Shown piece by piece: positions 1-8,630 of a stretch of DNA of 23,605 nt. The notes beneath the pieces were generated by a model that ran no database searches, had not been told where the DNA came from, and saw only the letters and a list, made by a program, of their open reading frames with translations. The translations under genes and the position numbers were made by a program. Each line of letters begins with the position of its first letter. The first letter of the stretch is position 1. Source of the stretch: Spirogloea muscicola (Eukaryota > Streptophyta > Zygnematophyceae > Spirogloeales > Spirogloeaceae); the NCBI GenBank assembly GCA_009602725.1, contig WELB01000445.1, positions 2,989-26,593 of the forward strand, read 5' to 3'.

Positions 1-386
1 CGGCGGCGACTCCACCTCCTGGGCGCAGGCCGGAGCAGCAGGCCCCGCAGCAAGGTGCGGCGGCGGCTGCGGCGGCGAGCAGCGGCAAGGCTGCTCCTGG
101 GCTTCACCGGCTCGAACTCCCCCGAGCCTCAGCCCCCAAGGCTCTTCGTGCTTCCACGTGCCACCCCCCCCTCAAGGGGTGTGAGCGGGTCGCCCCAAGG
201 CCTGCCCTTGCGGGCGGGCCCAAGATCCTCCCTCGAACGGGCGGATCCTAGCGAGGGTATTTCTGGACGGGCGGGCCACTTGCCCGGCAAGCCAGCCCGC
301 CACCTGGCGGGCCCACTTGTCCCAAATAGCCGGTCATGTAATGCCAACAGAGCCATGTGGCTTAACCAAACGGCTGGTTCATTACA
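1..386 (-). repeat. Family 1 LTR, partial, cut by the window edge
   Basis: This stretch matches 12897-13277 and 19197-19582 almost base for base and ends at the same terminal TTACA, so it is the same LTR family in the same (minus) orientation. Read on the minus strand it is the first ~386 bp of a ~530-bp LTR; the remainder lies left of the window. The flank at 387 onward has no polypurine tract, so this is not a 3' LTR beside its own internal region. It is either a solo LTR or the 5' LTR of another minus-strand element lying off the left edge. GC-rich hairpins, including GCCCGCC-ACCT-GGCGGGC at 295-312, lie near its U3 end. Confidence 0.9.
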
Positions 387-803
387 AGGGGTGTGTGTTG
401 GACAACCATGTCCTACACATTCAAACAGCATTCTCACATCATGCACTTGATCATTCCACACAGGAGTCAAGGGGAAGCACTCACGTTTGCCCTTGCCCTT
501 ATACTGCCCTTTGGGGGCTGGTGGAGCAGACTAGCTTGAGGAGGGGTGTTGAGCTTGTGTACGAATTCTGGATACGGTGGCCCTTCTGGCCACATTGGTA
601 GCAAGCTCTGTCCGCCTCGGCGACAAATGCAACTGGCTTTGCTGGGCGCCGTGGCCCCACGTTGGGCTTGGCACTCGAGCTCGGCACACTACTCGACCGG
701 CGCTTCGAAGATGAAGGGGCAGCCGGGTCGACGACGACTTCCGCCAGAGGATGCCTACGCGGGTACATCGTGAACGTAAGGCGCTCGATCAAGCGGTCCA
801 AAG
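387..803 (-). pseudogene. Fossil gag remnant, related to the family 2 chromovirus
   Basis: Minus-strand translation gives a proline/serine-rich linker, then a retroviral-type zinc-knuckle remnant (CYQCGQKGH at about 603-562), then a lysine/glycine-rich tail. The order and spacing resemble the gag end of the family 2 element at about 9400-9800, where an MYP motif, a basic linker, a knuckle and a 'KTLFEL'-like stretch occur in the same order. It is bounded on both sides by family 1 LTRs, so it looks like an old fragment split and framed by later insertions. It is a broken fossil with no flanking LTR of its own visible. Assignment to the exact family is inferred from short similarities. Confidence 0.6.
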
Positions 804-1340
804 TGTAACGATCCAGCCGTTCGATTAAGCCACAAGGTGCTGTTACATGACCGCTTGCCGTTTCCCGGCAAGTGGCCCGCCAGGTGGCGGGCTGGCTGGC
901 GGGGCAAGTGGCCCGCCCAGGTGCGAGCCCCGCCCGTCTTAAAACACCCCGCGCCAGGATCCGCCCGTTCAAGGGAGGGCATTTGGCCCGCCGCAAGGCG
1001 GGCCATGGGCCGACCCGCTCACACCCCTGGAGGGGGGTGGCACGCGGAAGCACGAAGAGCCTTGGGGCTGAGGCTCGAGGGAGTTCGGACCGGTGAAGCC
1101 CAGGATCAGCCTTGCCGCTGCTCGCTGCCGCAGCCGCCACCGCACCCTGCTGCGGGGCTTCCTGCGCCGGCCTGCGCCCAGGAGGTGGAGTCGCCCCCGG
1201 ACGGCGGCGCCACAGGCTGTCTTCCGCTCCGCATATGCGCTAGTGCGTTGCCTGTAGTCGGTTGTTCCCTAAGCCCCCAACAGCCGAACTCAATAAGGAC
1301 GCCTCACCCTAACTGCGCGCGTAGGGCGAGATGCGCTACA
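804..1340 (+). repeat. Family 1 5' LTR
   Basis: Begins TGTAACG and ends CTACA, giving the usual TG...CA ends, and is followed after two T bases by a primer binding site. It is the reverse-complement homologue of 12751-13277 but clearly more diverged than those two copies are from each other. Two hairpins near the start are well formed: CTTGCCG-TTTCC-CGGCAAG at 854-872 and GCCCGCC-AGGT-GGCGGGC at 875-892. The tail near 1290-1325 contains ACTCAATAAGGACG followed by CCCTAACTGCG, shared with family 2 LTRs. Confidence 0.92.
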
Positions 1341-1342
1341 TT

Positions 1343-1354
1343 TGGTATCAGAGG
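1343..1354 (+). other. Primer binding site (initiator tRNA-Met type)
   Basis: TGGTATCAGAGG lies two bases after the LTR end. The first 11 bases are the complement of the 3' end of plant initiator tRNA-Met. The same 12-mer recurs at 8075-8086 and, on the minus strand, at 19050-19039. Confidence 0.93.
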
Positions 1355-1802
1355 CGGTCTTGCATCCATCGCGCTTGTGATTTATTGTACTCGCCGCTGA
1401 TGATGCAAGGATCTCCCTGATGTGCAGGCCTGACCTTTTCTGTTGAAGATAAATTGCCTTGCCAGACGTTAGTCCGTGAGGCGGCTCAGCGGAAGCGCCG
1501 GGTGTGGAGTCATCTTTGCGCAGTGAGCCAGCAACGACGAACGCCATTTTGACTGCCTGATCCTTCGAGGACCACCAGCTGCGTTCGGCTACTTGAGGTG
1601 TGCCTTGAGCCTGAGGCCTTTGTGTAGTAAGATTAGTCGTGTGGCCATCATCGATCGTGTGCATCGGTCTTGGTCATATTTGCGGCTGTCTGCCTGCCTG
1701 TTCTTTGGAGATGCGCGCTGCTTTGCTTGCTCGCTCGCTGGTGCACCAGTCTTGCGATGCCCTGTATTGCAGTATGGAGTGTGTGATTTGCGGACTGTCG
1801 GA
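1355..1802 (+). other. Untranslated leader of the family 1 element
   Basis: About 450 bp between the primer binding site and the first gag similarity. No coding similarity is seen. It aligns well with the leader of the minus-strand element (18552-19038, reversed), including a stretch around 1650-1700 with GCGGCTGTCTGCCTGCCTG. Such leaders usually carry the packaging and dimer signals of LTR elements; no specific structure was proven here. Confidence 0.6.
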
Positions 1803-3120
1803 GCCTGATTGAATCCTTCAGTGTCCTTCAGACAGCATGTAATCGCACACCTCCAGTGCGCGGCCGAGCCCTCCTCGGGAGGTAGAGCGGTCGGCTGCTG
1901 AAGCAGCGGCAGTTGCAGGGCCAGCTGCTGAGCCAGTGGTTGCTGCGGGGCACGCCCAAGCGGGGCATGCCCAAGAGGAGCACGCCCAAGAGGAGCACGC
2001 CCAAGAAGGGACACCCAAGAGGGGCAAGCCGAGCCCGGAGCCGCGGGCCAGGATGGCTTGGAGGTGCAACGCATGGCCCTCCTCTTCCAGGACCTGGCAG
2101 CAGTCAGCCTGCGATGGACCCAGCTCACTACCGCCTCTTTGCAAGAATATGCGAGTAGCAGCACGCCCAACTCGTCCGGCAGCGGGCCGGAGAGCGGCGC
2201 ATGCTAGAGGTCGATGCCGCAGTGCATCTGGTGCGCAAGAGCGGTGGCAACCCTGCGCATGGCCCTGCCAAGGCTCACGCACCAAGGCAGTCCTCTGGTC
2301 GGGACGACCTGAGTGGGCTACAGTCCTGGCTCAGCGACATGTCGGAGTGGCTCACTCTGATGCTGGTGGACGCGACGGCGAGGGTGCCGCTTGCTGCGAC
2401 CTACCTCGAGGGGGAGCCTCGTGAGTGCTGGGACGCCCTCAAGCAGTCAACGACGCCCGACGTGTTCAACACTTGGAAATACTTCAGCAGCTCACTGATC
2501 ACTGCCTTTGGGGATAAGCATGCGGAGATTCGCGCCCACGACGAGTTGGATGAGCTTCGCATGGCGAGAGAAGCGCAGACTTCGAGCTCTACGTGCGACG
2601 CTTCAGGCTGCTGCTCTCCAAGCTGAGAAATGAGCTTATGCAGGCAATCGACCAGTGCCAGCCCTTTAAGGCTGGGCTGCCTACCTATATGCGCTCGTGG
2701 GTCGCGGTGTACTTCGCTACTACGAAGGCATTTACTGACTTTTTCAAGATGGTGGAGCACGCCAGAAGGTGCTCAGCAGGCCGGACATTGGGCGTGACTA
2801 CCGTCCCCGGCTTGAGGCAGGTGGAGCTGCAGAGGCAGAGCGGGGAAAGAAGAAATTCTACCCGAAGGAGGGGTCGAAGTCTCGTCCCCAAGGCGGTTTA
2901 CAGAAGCCGCGAGTGGAAGGAGGTGGTGGCTGCTATCGCTGCGGCGACAAGAGCCATCAAATCAAGGACTGCCTGGCGGCAGGTTACTCTTCCTCGAGGC
3001 CACATCCACAGCGCCCTACGGGCCGGGACAAGGGCAACTTCGAGGGCAAGCGTGAATGCCTGACCCTTGCCTTTGCAAGCCATCTCATTCAGCAAGATGC
3101 ACTTGAGCTGTTTGATCTTG
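1803..3120 (+). pseudogene. gag: Fossil gag of the plus-strand family 1 element
   Basis: Similarity to the gag of the element at 12751-19582 begins near 1803. In order there is an alanine/proline-rich N-terminus, a short histidine-containing 15-bp repeat (1951-2025), a helical glutamine/arginine-rich segment, a retrotransposon gag domain at about 2300-2650 (tryptophan pairs, LAATYLEGEPRECW, FGDKHAEIRA), and a CCHC zinc knuckle at 2931-2972 with full CX2CX4HX4C spacing. Gag would form the particle and the knuckle would bind RNA. The frame is interrupted several times, so no working protein is expected. Confidence 0.8.
1951..2025 (+). repeat. 15-bp coding repeat in gag, about 5 units
   Basis: Units of 15 bp encode HAQAG, HAQEE, HAQEE, HAQEG and a last degenerate unit. 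The same place in the other family 1 element (18258-18437) holds 12 units, so the array has expanded or shrunk between copies. Confidence 0.85.
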
Positions 3121-6100
3121 CTGGCATCGCTTGCCGTCAGCCAAAGTACCGATTGTGCGCTCCAAGTCTGCTTTGTTGCAAGGTCTGGAGGCCGGAGGGC
3201 CTCTGGTTGTGTGGGTTGCCCACAATGACTTGCAAGTGGCTGCAGATGTCTATCTGAGCTGGCCTGAGCGCCGTCGGCCTGAAGAGATTGTGTTCTTCAT
3301 TGTGCCACAGAAGCGCGGCGTGATTGATCAAGCTCCGCTGGAGATGTCGCTGTTGTGCTCGCATGCGGCGGGACACATGCTCCTTAGGCGTAGTGTTGAT
3401 GCCATTCAGCTTAGGCCTTAACCGACAGGGGTCAGGGTATATGTCACTCACACTCCAAATCTTGGTAGCAGTGTCCATGGGGGACACACGATGCTTTTTG
3501 AGGGGCTGGTTGCTGAGGCACCGGCCAGGATCCTCATGGACTTGGGGGCCTCAGTGTCTTCGTCAATCACATTTGGTGTGTTCCACTGGCTTGAATTTGC
3601 GAGCAGATGGTTTGCTTAAAGTGACATTGGCCGGTGGCCACCTAACCAATGTGCTGGGTCTGAGCACGGGTCCCATTCGCATACAGCAATACAAAGCCGA
3701 GGTGCCTTCTTACGCTATTGCGTTGACTGCTGCATTTGATGTAATATTGGCTGATGACTGGCTTTGTGCGATATCAGTATGCCTTGATTTTGGATGCCAA
3801 ATTTGCACTGTTTGACGTGGCGCAAGGCTCCTTGTCCTTTGCAACAAGCTTCCTTCCCTGTGCACCGCCGCTGGCGGCAGGGCTTCCATTCTGCTGTCGC
3901 TGTGCAGATGAAGCGACTGACTTACAAGAACACTGTGCAGATGGCAGATCTTGTGATTGTTGCGTTGAGTGACGAGTCTAAGCCTGAGTTGTGTGTGAAT
4001 GCTGCAGACTCACATGGCGGGGTTCTTGATAAGTTGCTGGAAGAGTTTTCGGATGTGTTTCCCGACTTTCTTCCGGACGGTGTACCTCCTCACCGAGGTG
4101 TGGCTCGTACATTCCATTGGAGCCAGGCGCTCACCCGCCTTGCCGTCCCATGTACCGGCTGAGCCCTCTCGAATGTCGATCAATGCAATCGCAGGTCGAG
4201 GGTCTGCTGGCGAAGGGCTACATAGAGCCGTATGGAGCACGTATCCTCTTTGTCAAAAAGAAGGATGGCAATCCACGGATGTGCATTGACTATCGGGCTC
4301 TGAATAAGCTTACTATCAAGAACCGATACCCATAGCCTCGGATAGATGATCTGCTCGATTGGCTTGCAGGGGCTACGGTGTTCAGCTCCCTGGACCTGGC
4401 AAGTGGGTATCACCAAATTCGAATCACGCCTGCGGATGTTCCAAAGTCGGCGTTCCGTACGCCGCTTGGACATTTTCAGTTCAAGGTGCTGAGCTTTGGT
4501 TTGACCAATGCACCGGCTACGTTCCAGGCGGTGATGTCGAGGGTCTTTGGCCCCCTGCTCTACCACTTTGTGCTGGTTTACTTGGATGACATACTGGTGT
4601 TCAGCAACACGCCCGAGGATCACGTGAAGCACCTGCGCCAAGTGCTGCAGTTGCTGCGTGAAAATCGATTGTATGCCAAGCGGTCCAAGAGCACATTTAA
4701 CCAGCCAGAGCTGACATACCTCGGGCATGTCGTGGACAAAGACGGCATACGTGTCGACCCGTTGCCCCGGATAGAATCAGTACCCGTTGCCCCGGATAGA
4801 TGATCTGTTCGATTGGCTGGCAGGGGCTACGGTGTTCAGCTCTCTGGACCTGGCAAGTGGGTATCACCAAATTCGAATCACGCCTGCGGATGTTCCGAAG
4901 TCGGCGTTCCGTACGCCGCTTGGACATTTTCAGTTCGAGGTGCTGAGCTTTGGTTTGACCAATGCACCGGCTACGTTCCAGGCGGTGATTTCGAGGTTTT
5001 TTGGCCCCCTGCTCTAGGAATTGTGCTGGTTTACTTGGGACGACATACTGGTATTCACCAAAACGCCTGAGGATCACGTGAGGCACCTGCGCCGCGTGCT
5101 GCATTTGCTGCGTGAAAATCAATTGTATGCCGAAGGTCCAAGTGCGCATTTAGGCAGCCATAGCTGACATACCTCGGACATGTCGTGGCCAAAGACGGCA
5201 TACGTGTCCCAAGAAGACTTCGGTCGTACGGGATTGGCCTGTGCCACGGACTGTACCTCAATTGCGCTCCTTTCTGGGATTGCATTTTTCTTCCGTAAGT
5301 TTATACGAGGCTATGGGAACTTGTCACCTCCTCTTACGAAGCTGACTCGTAAGGACGTACCTTGGGATTTGTCGTCCGAATGCCAGAGGCCATTTGAGGG
5401 GATACAGCAGTCGCTGACATCTCCGCCTGTGCTGGCTATTCCTCATGAAGGCGTGCCATATGAGCTCATCTGTGATGCCTCTTTGACCGGCATTGGTGCC
5501 GTGCTCTTGCAAGAGGGTCACCCGTTAGCGTTTGAGAAACGCCTGCTAATCCCTGCAGAGAGAAATCACACTACGGGCGAGCAGGAACTGCTGGCTGTGG
5601 TGCACGCCTACGCGTCTGTCGTTGCTACCTGGAAGGTGTGGAAATTACGGTTGCTACGGATCATTGCCCGTTTCCACGTATTTGCACACGCAGCAGCATT
5701 TGACTAGGCGTCAAGCTTGATGGGCTGTATGCATGGAAAACTTCAATTATAGTGGATTTATCGCCCTGGACGGCTTAATATTGCGGACCCTAGGAGTCGC
5801 AACATCCCCGGCGCTGATGCATTAGCTACCTTGAATGCTTTTGGAGTGCGGGCTGCAGGACTACGTCCGACTCGTCAAGCTTCTCGGCCACCCTTGGCTG
5901 ACCTCTCTGAGCTCTACGTTCGTATCCGTAAAGGGTATGGCAAAGACCCATGGTTTGCTGAGGCCGCCAACGTAAAGCACCCTCACTGATGACAAAGGCT
6001 TCTGGTGGCAAGGCGACGCTATTGTGGTCCCGGACTGCAATGCCTAGCGCACCGCCATCATGCAGGAGCTGCATAATCCGCCTTACAGTGGTCATCTGGG

Positions 6101-6305
6101 CGTTAGCAAGACCAAACACGCCGTGCGACGCCTCTATTGGCAGAAGGCCTTTTTGGCCAAGGTGCGCGCTTTTGTGGCAAGCTGTGCCACATGTCAGCGT
6201 AGTAAGGCAATCTCTGGCAAGCCTGCCGGAATACTTCAGCCCTTGCCGGATGCCGGAGCGGAATCGGTCTGATGTAAGTGTGGATTTTATCACACAATTG
6301 CCTCA
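3121..6305 (+). pseudogene. pol: Fossil pol (protease, RT, RNase H, start of integrase)
   Basis: Domains follow the Ty3/Gypsy order. A pepsin-like protease region lies at about 3430-3800 and ends in a VILADDW-type motif. Reverse transcriptase lies at about 4150-4740, with the YLDD active-site motif at 4579-4590, followed by a second, duplicated RT segment to about 5200. RNase H lies at about 5240-5800 ([22 protein letters not shown]). The integrase zinc-binding region lies at about 6060-6240 ([17 protein letters not shown]). All match the open pol at 13337-17605. The region carries many breaks. The match ends within the integrase core, so catalytic core, GPF motif and chromodomain of family 1 are absent from this copy. 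Confidence 0.85.
4329..5200 (+). repeat. Tandem direct duplication within the RT region
   Basis: The segment from about 4329 to 4782 recurs at about 4783-5200: GGCTACGGTGTTCAGCTC starts at 4371 and again at 4825, a spacing of 454 bp, and similarity continues through both YLDD regions. At the joint an 18-base string starting CCCGTTGCCCCGG occurs at 4758 and 4783, 25 bp apart. The other family 1 pol has a single copy, so the duplication is specific to this fossil. Confidence 0.85.
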
Positions 6306-6438
6306 GACGTGCTGGGCAGCAGACGGCAGCAGTAGAGCTGGGGCGGCTGCGGCAGCAGGCAAGCAGGGCTATGCCTCTCTCTGGGCGTCAATGGTCCGAC
6401 CGAGGAGTCTGGCCTTGGCCTACTACTTATAGCGTTCC
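6306..6438 (-). repeat. Inverted fragment of a family 2 LTR at a junction
   Basis: The reverse complement matches about 7665-7795 of the family 2 LTR, including the CTATAAGTA box, the AGAGAGAGGCAT stretch and the CTGCTGCCGCAGCC tail. It separates family 1 integrase sequence (left) from family 2 integrase sequence (right). At the left joint GACG is shared by both partners. It lacks either LTR end, so it is a rearranged scrap and not an inserted element. Confidence 0.85.
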
Positions 6439-7322
6439 TCCACCCCCAAAAAGATGGTCAAACGGACAGAATGAATCGGGTGTTAGAAGACATATTACGG
6501 CATTTTGCAGACCCCAGCCAAAGCGACTGGTATGAGTATCTCGCTCCAGCGGAGTACGCCGTGAACAAATTGCCTTTTCATGAATCCACCAAGAACAAAC
6601 CATTCTTTCTAACTTACGGTCAGAATCCCCGAGCACCTTTACAGGTGGGGAAGCCGGAACGTGTGCCGGCCGCAGTGACTTTTACCTGCAAACTCCTGAA
6701 AGCTCAGCGGAGGGCTAGGCAATGCTTGGAGATTGCCCGGCAACGGCAAAAGCAGTATGCTGATTGACGTCGTCGGGATATATTCTTCAACGTGGGTGCT
6801 CAAGTGCTACTAAGCACGAAGCATCTCTCAATGCGGGCTGTAGGTACGCCTGAATGGCTAACAAAAAGGGTTGGACCATTTCGTGTAGTGCGTCTGGTCG
6901 GCAAAGTTGCGTATGAGCTGGATACGCCGGTACATTGGAGAATCACAAGGTATTCCATGTGTCTCAGCTAGAACCATCCCATACGGATGGTCGTGTCCAA
7001 CCGCCTCCACCTTCCGTTGTCGCTCAGGATAAGGAAGAGTTTGAGGTGGAGGAGATCTTGTCTCACCGCGACAAACTCCGTGGGCAACGTAAGTCCCGCG
7101 AGTATCTTGTCAAGTGGCTAGGCTATGGGCCTGAGCACAATACGTGGGAACCTTCGGGCCACCTTGCCCATTGCCCGTCCGTTCTCCGTAAGTATCTTTG
7201 CAAAGAAGCAACTCTCTCCTTCGCGTCGTACTCCTAGAGGCATCCGTCGCAAGTAATCTACGGGTTCTCCTTACGTACTGTGTCCTTGTTCCCGAGGACG
7301 TAAACATCTAAGTGGGGAGGAA
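6439..7322 (+). pseudogene. pol: Fossil 3' end of a family 2 pol: integrase C-terminus and chromodomain
   Basis: Matches 19608-20486 at roughly 90% over its whole length by eye. It starts in the integrase core just before the last catalytic acidic residue (NRVLEDI) and continues with the [10 protein letters not shown] region, a basic linker and the GPF motif (about 6875). A chromodomain follows at about 7040-7201 ([29 protein letters not shown]), with the aromatic residues that read methylated histone tails. A polypurine tract and a family 2 LTR follow directly. This is the right-hand end of a family 2 element whose left part has been lost to rearrangement; it carries several breaks. Confidence 0.85.
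7311..7322 (+). other. Polypurine tract
   Basis: AGTGGGGAGGAA directly precedes the LTR start TGTAACG. The same tract precedes the LTR at 20487, and a near-identical AGTGGGGAGGTA precedes the family 1 3' LTR (minus strand, 13289-13278). It primes plus-strand DNA synthesis in this order of elements. Confidence 0.88.
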
Positions 7323-7516
7323 TGTAACGTCCCCCCGTTTGAACGAGCCAAACGGTCTCGGTAAACGGCTTCACGCGCGATTCGTGCGCTACACGCGCGT
7401 CACGCGCCAGTCACGCCAGTCACGTGCAGCACGCGCTAGTCCCCTAGACTTGTATCCCATTCGTCAGGCTCGCACCACGCAGCCCGCAGTACGCGCGGCA
7501 CCCCCCCCCGCCTCCT

Positions 7517-7641
7517 CATTTTGCGGGTCCGCTCTTTCAGGGGCCGGACCTTGGGAGCTGCCCGCGCCAGTCGTATCCCCATTGTGCCGGTCCGCCCCTC
7601 CGGGAGCCGGACCTTGGGGCTACCCTCGTCACATCCTCCGG
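7517..7641 (+). repeat. Two 63-bp direct repeats in the U3 of the family 2 LTR
   Basis: The units start at 7517 and 7580, each with CATT-TGCGGGTCCG-like and GCCGGACCTTGGG motifs. The same pair occurs in the 3' LTR at about 20665-20785. They sit just upstream of the TATA box, where LTR enhancers usually lie; an enhancer role is inference. Confidence 0.75.
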
Positions 7642-7662
7642 GGAGGGGTGGCAGCTGGAACG

Positions 7663-7672
7663 CTATAAGTAG
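7663..7672 (+). promoter_or_regulatory. TATA box of the family 2 LTR promoter
   Basis: CTATAAGTAG is preserved in all three family 2 LTR copies (here, about 20804, and inverted at about 6425-6434). It lies about 340 bp into the LTR, downstream of the U3 repeats, which fits a core promoter starting the genomic transcript. Confidence 0.7.
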
Positions 7673-8074
7673 GAGGCCGAGGCCGAGGCCAGACTCTTCA
7701 GTCGGACCAGTGACGCCTAGAGAGAGGCATATCCCTGCTTGCCTGCTGCCGCAGCCGCCGCCCCAGCTCTGCTGCTGCAGTCTGCTGCCCAGCCCGTCGC
7801 CGCAGCCTGTCGCTGCGGACATCGCCGGCTCTCCGTAAGTGCCACGGGTGCGCCCCATCTGGAGCCAGCTACTAATCCCAGACCCTCTGTAGAGTCGCCG
7901 CCTTCTGGCAGCGCCTCAGGGTAAGACTTCCGGTGTGCTATGTGATGCACTTGAGTGCACCGTGTGCGTTGGCGCTCCACTATGTAGGGGGGTAGTTCCT
8001 AAACCCCCTGGGTCCGGACTCAATAAGGACGTACTAAACCCTAACTGCGTGTATAGCGATCAGGACGTCACATT

Positions 8075-8086
8075 TGGTATCAGAGG
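8075..8086 (+). other. Primer binding site of the family 2 element
   Basis: TGGTATCAGAGG, two T bases after the LTR end: the same 12-mer and spacing as in family 1. Confidence 0.93.
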
Positions 8087-8630
8087 AGTCCTTGCATCTG
8101 GCTAGCCTCGTATATGTTGTGATAATACGACTGACCATGCAAGGTTCCTTCTGATGCTTTGGCACTGACTAGTCTCTTGTGGTTGAGACCCATCGCCATG
8201 CTGTACTTGTGGATCTGCATCAGCGGGCTGATTGATACTGTTGTCCACTCGCCCGCTGCATCCACACGCCCGGGTTCGGACAATGTCGAGTGTTCCTCCA
8301 CCCCGGCAGCCATCGAAATATCCAGGTCAGTACTTCGCCTACGTAACCACCTGCCGGTCGGCGGATTGCTTCTCTTTTGACAAGGAGGTGAAACCGATCG
8401 CCGATGGGCGGCGAAATCTGGCCATGTGCCAGAGGCTGGTCCGTACTCCAATTCTGGCCACTCCCTCAGCTGCGCGTGCTGCTTTGCGTTTTGGGAATAT
8501 GACTTGCGCGCTGCCATGATTGCTTTTTGTGTCTAGGCACCAGCTTGCTTAGTACATTGTGGTAGAATTGTCTCTTCGGTGTGTCTTATGCCCTTCACTG
8601 ACTTGGCCCTCAGTGTGTTGGTGTAAAGCC
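8087..8630 (+). other. Untranslated leader of the family 2 element
   Basis: About 540 bp between the primer binding site and the first ATG of gag (8631). It has no protein similarity that I recognise and no clear resemblance to the family 1 leader. Short open frames here look like chance. Confidence 0.55.

Larger units (their letters stand above)
804..6305 (+). mobile_element. Family 1 Ty3/Gypsy chromovirus, 5' two-thirds only, decayed
   Basis: A plus-strand element with 5' LTR (804-1340), primer binding site (1343-1354), leader, gag, protease, reverse transcriptase, RNase H and the first part of integrase. Its parts match the better preserved minus-strand element at 12751-19582 in order and sequence. 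The match stops in the integrase core near 6305, where an inverted scrap of a different LTR family begins; no family 1 3' LTR follows. The coding region is a fossil with ten or more breaks, plus an internal tandem duplication in the RT region. Its original 3' end is missing from the window, so it cannot be dated by LTR comparison. Confidence 0.88.
7323..8072 (+). repeat. Family 2 LTR, full length, shared by two element bodies
   Basis: 750 bp, TGTAACG...GTCACA. On its left is the 3' internal end of one family 2 copy; on its right are a primer binding site and the gag of another, so it serves as 3' LTR to one and 5' LTR to the other. A hairpin CCGTTTG-AACGAGC-CAAACGG lies at 7335-7355, a cluster of CACGCG motifs at about 7370-7438, two 63-bp direct repeats at 7517-7641, and a TATA box at about 7664. 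The tail holds ACTCAATAAGGACG and CCCTAACTGCG, as in family 1. Confidence 0.93.

Noticed and set aside
55-450. Open frames across the LTRs (also 12949-13374, 19100-19733)
   Set aside because: They lie in GC-rich LTR sequence, start mostly at non-ATG codons and resemble no protein; the same DNA is accounted for as LTR.
7040-7201. Host chromodomain (HP1-like) gene
   Set aside because: The chromodomain follows an integrase C-terminus and directly precedes a polypurine tract and LTR.
8030-8046. Telomere-like TAAACCCTAAC
   Set aside because: Only about one and a half units, and it is part of the conserved LTR tail.
804-8072. A single complete element from 804 to 8072
   Set aside because: The two LTRs belong to different families, and an inverted LTR scrap separates the two bodies.
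8159-8380. Small hydrophobic protein in the family 2 leader
   Set aside because: It does not start with ATG in a convincing context, shows no family similarity, and overlaps other chance frames.
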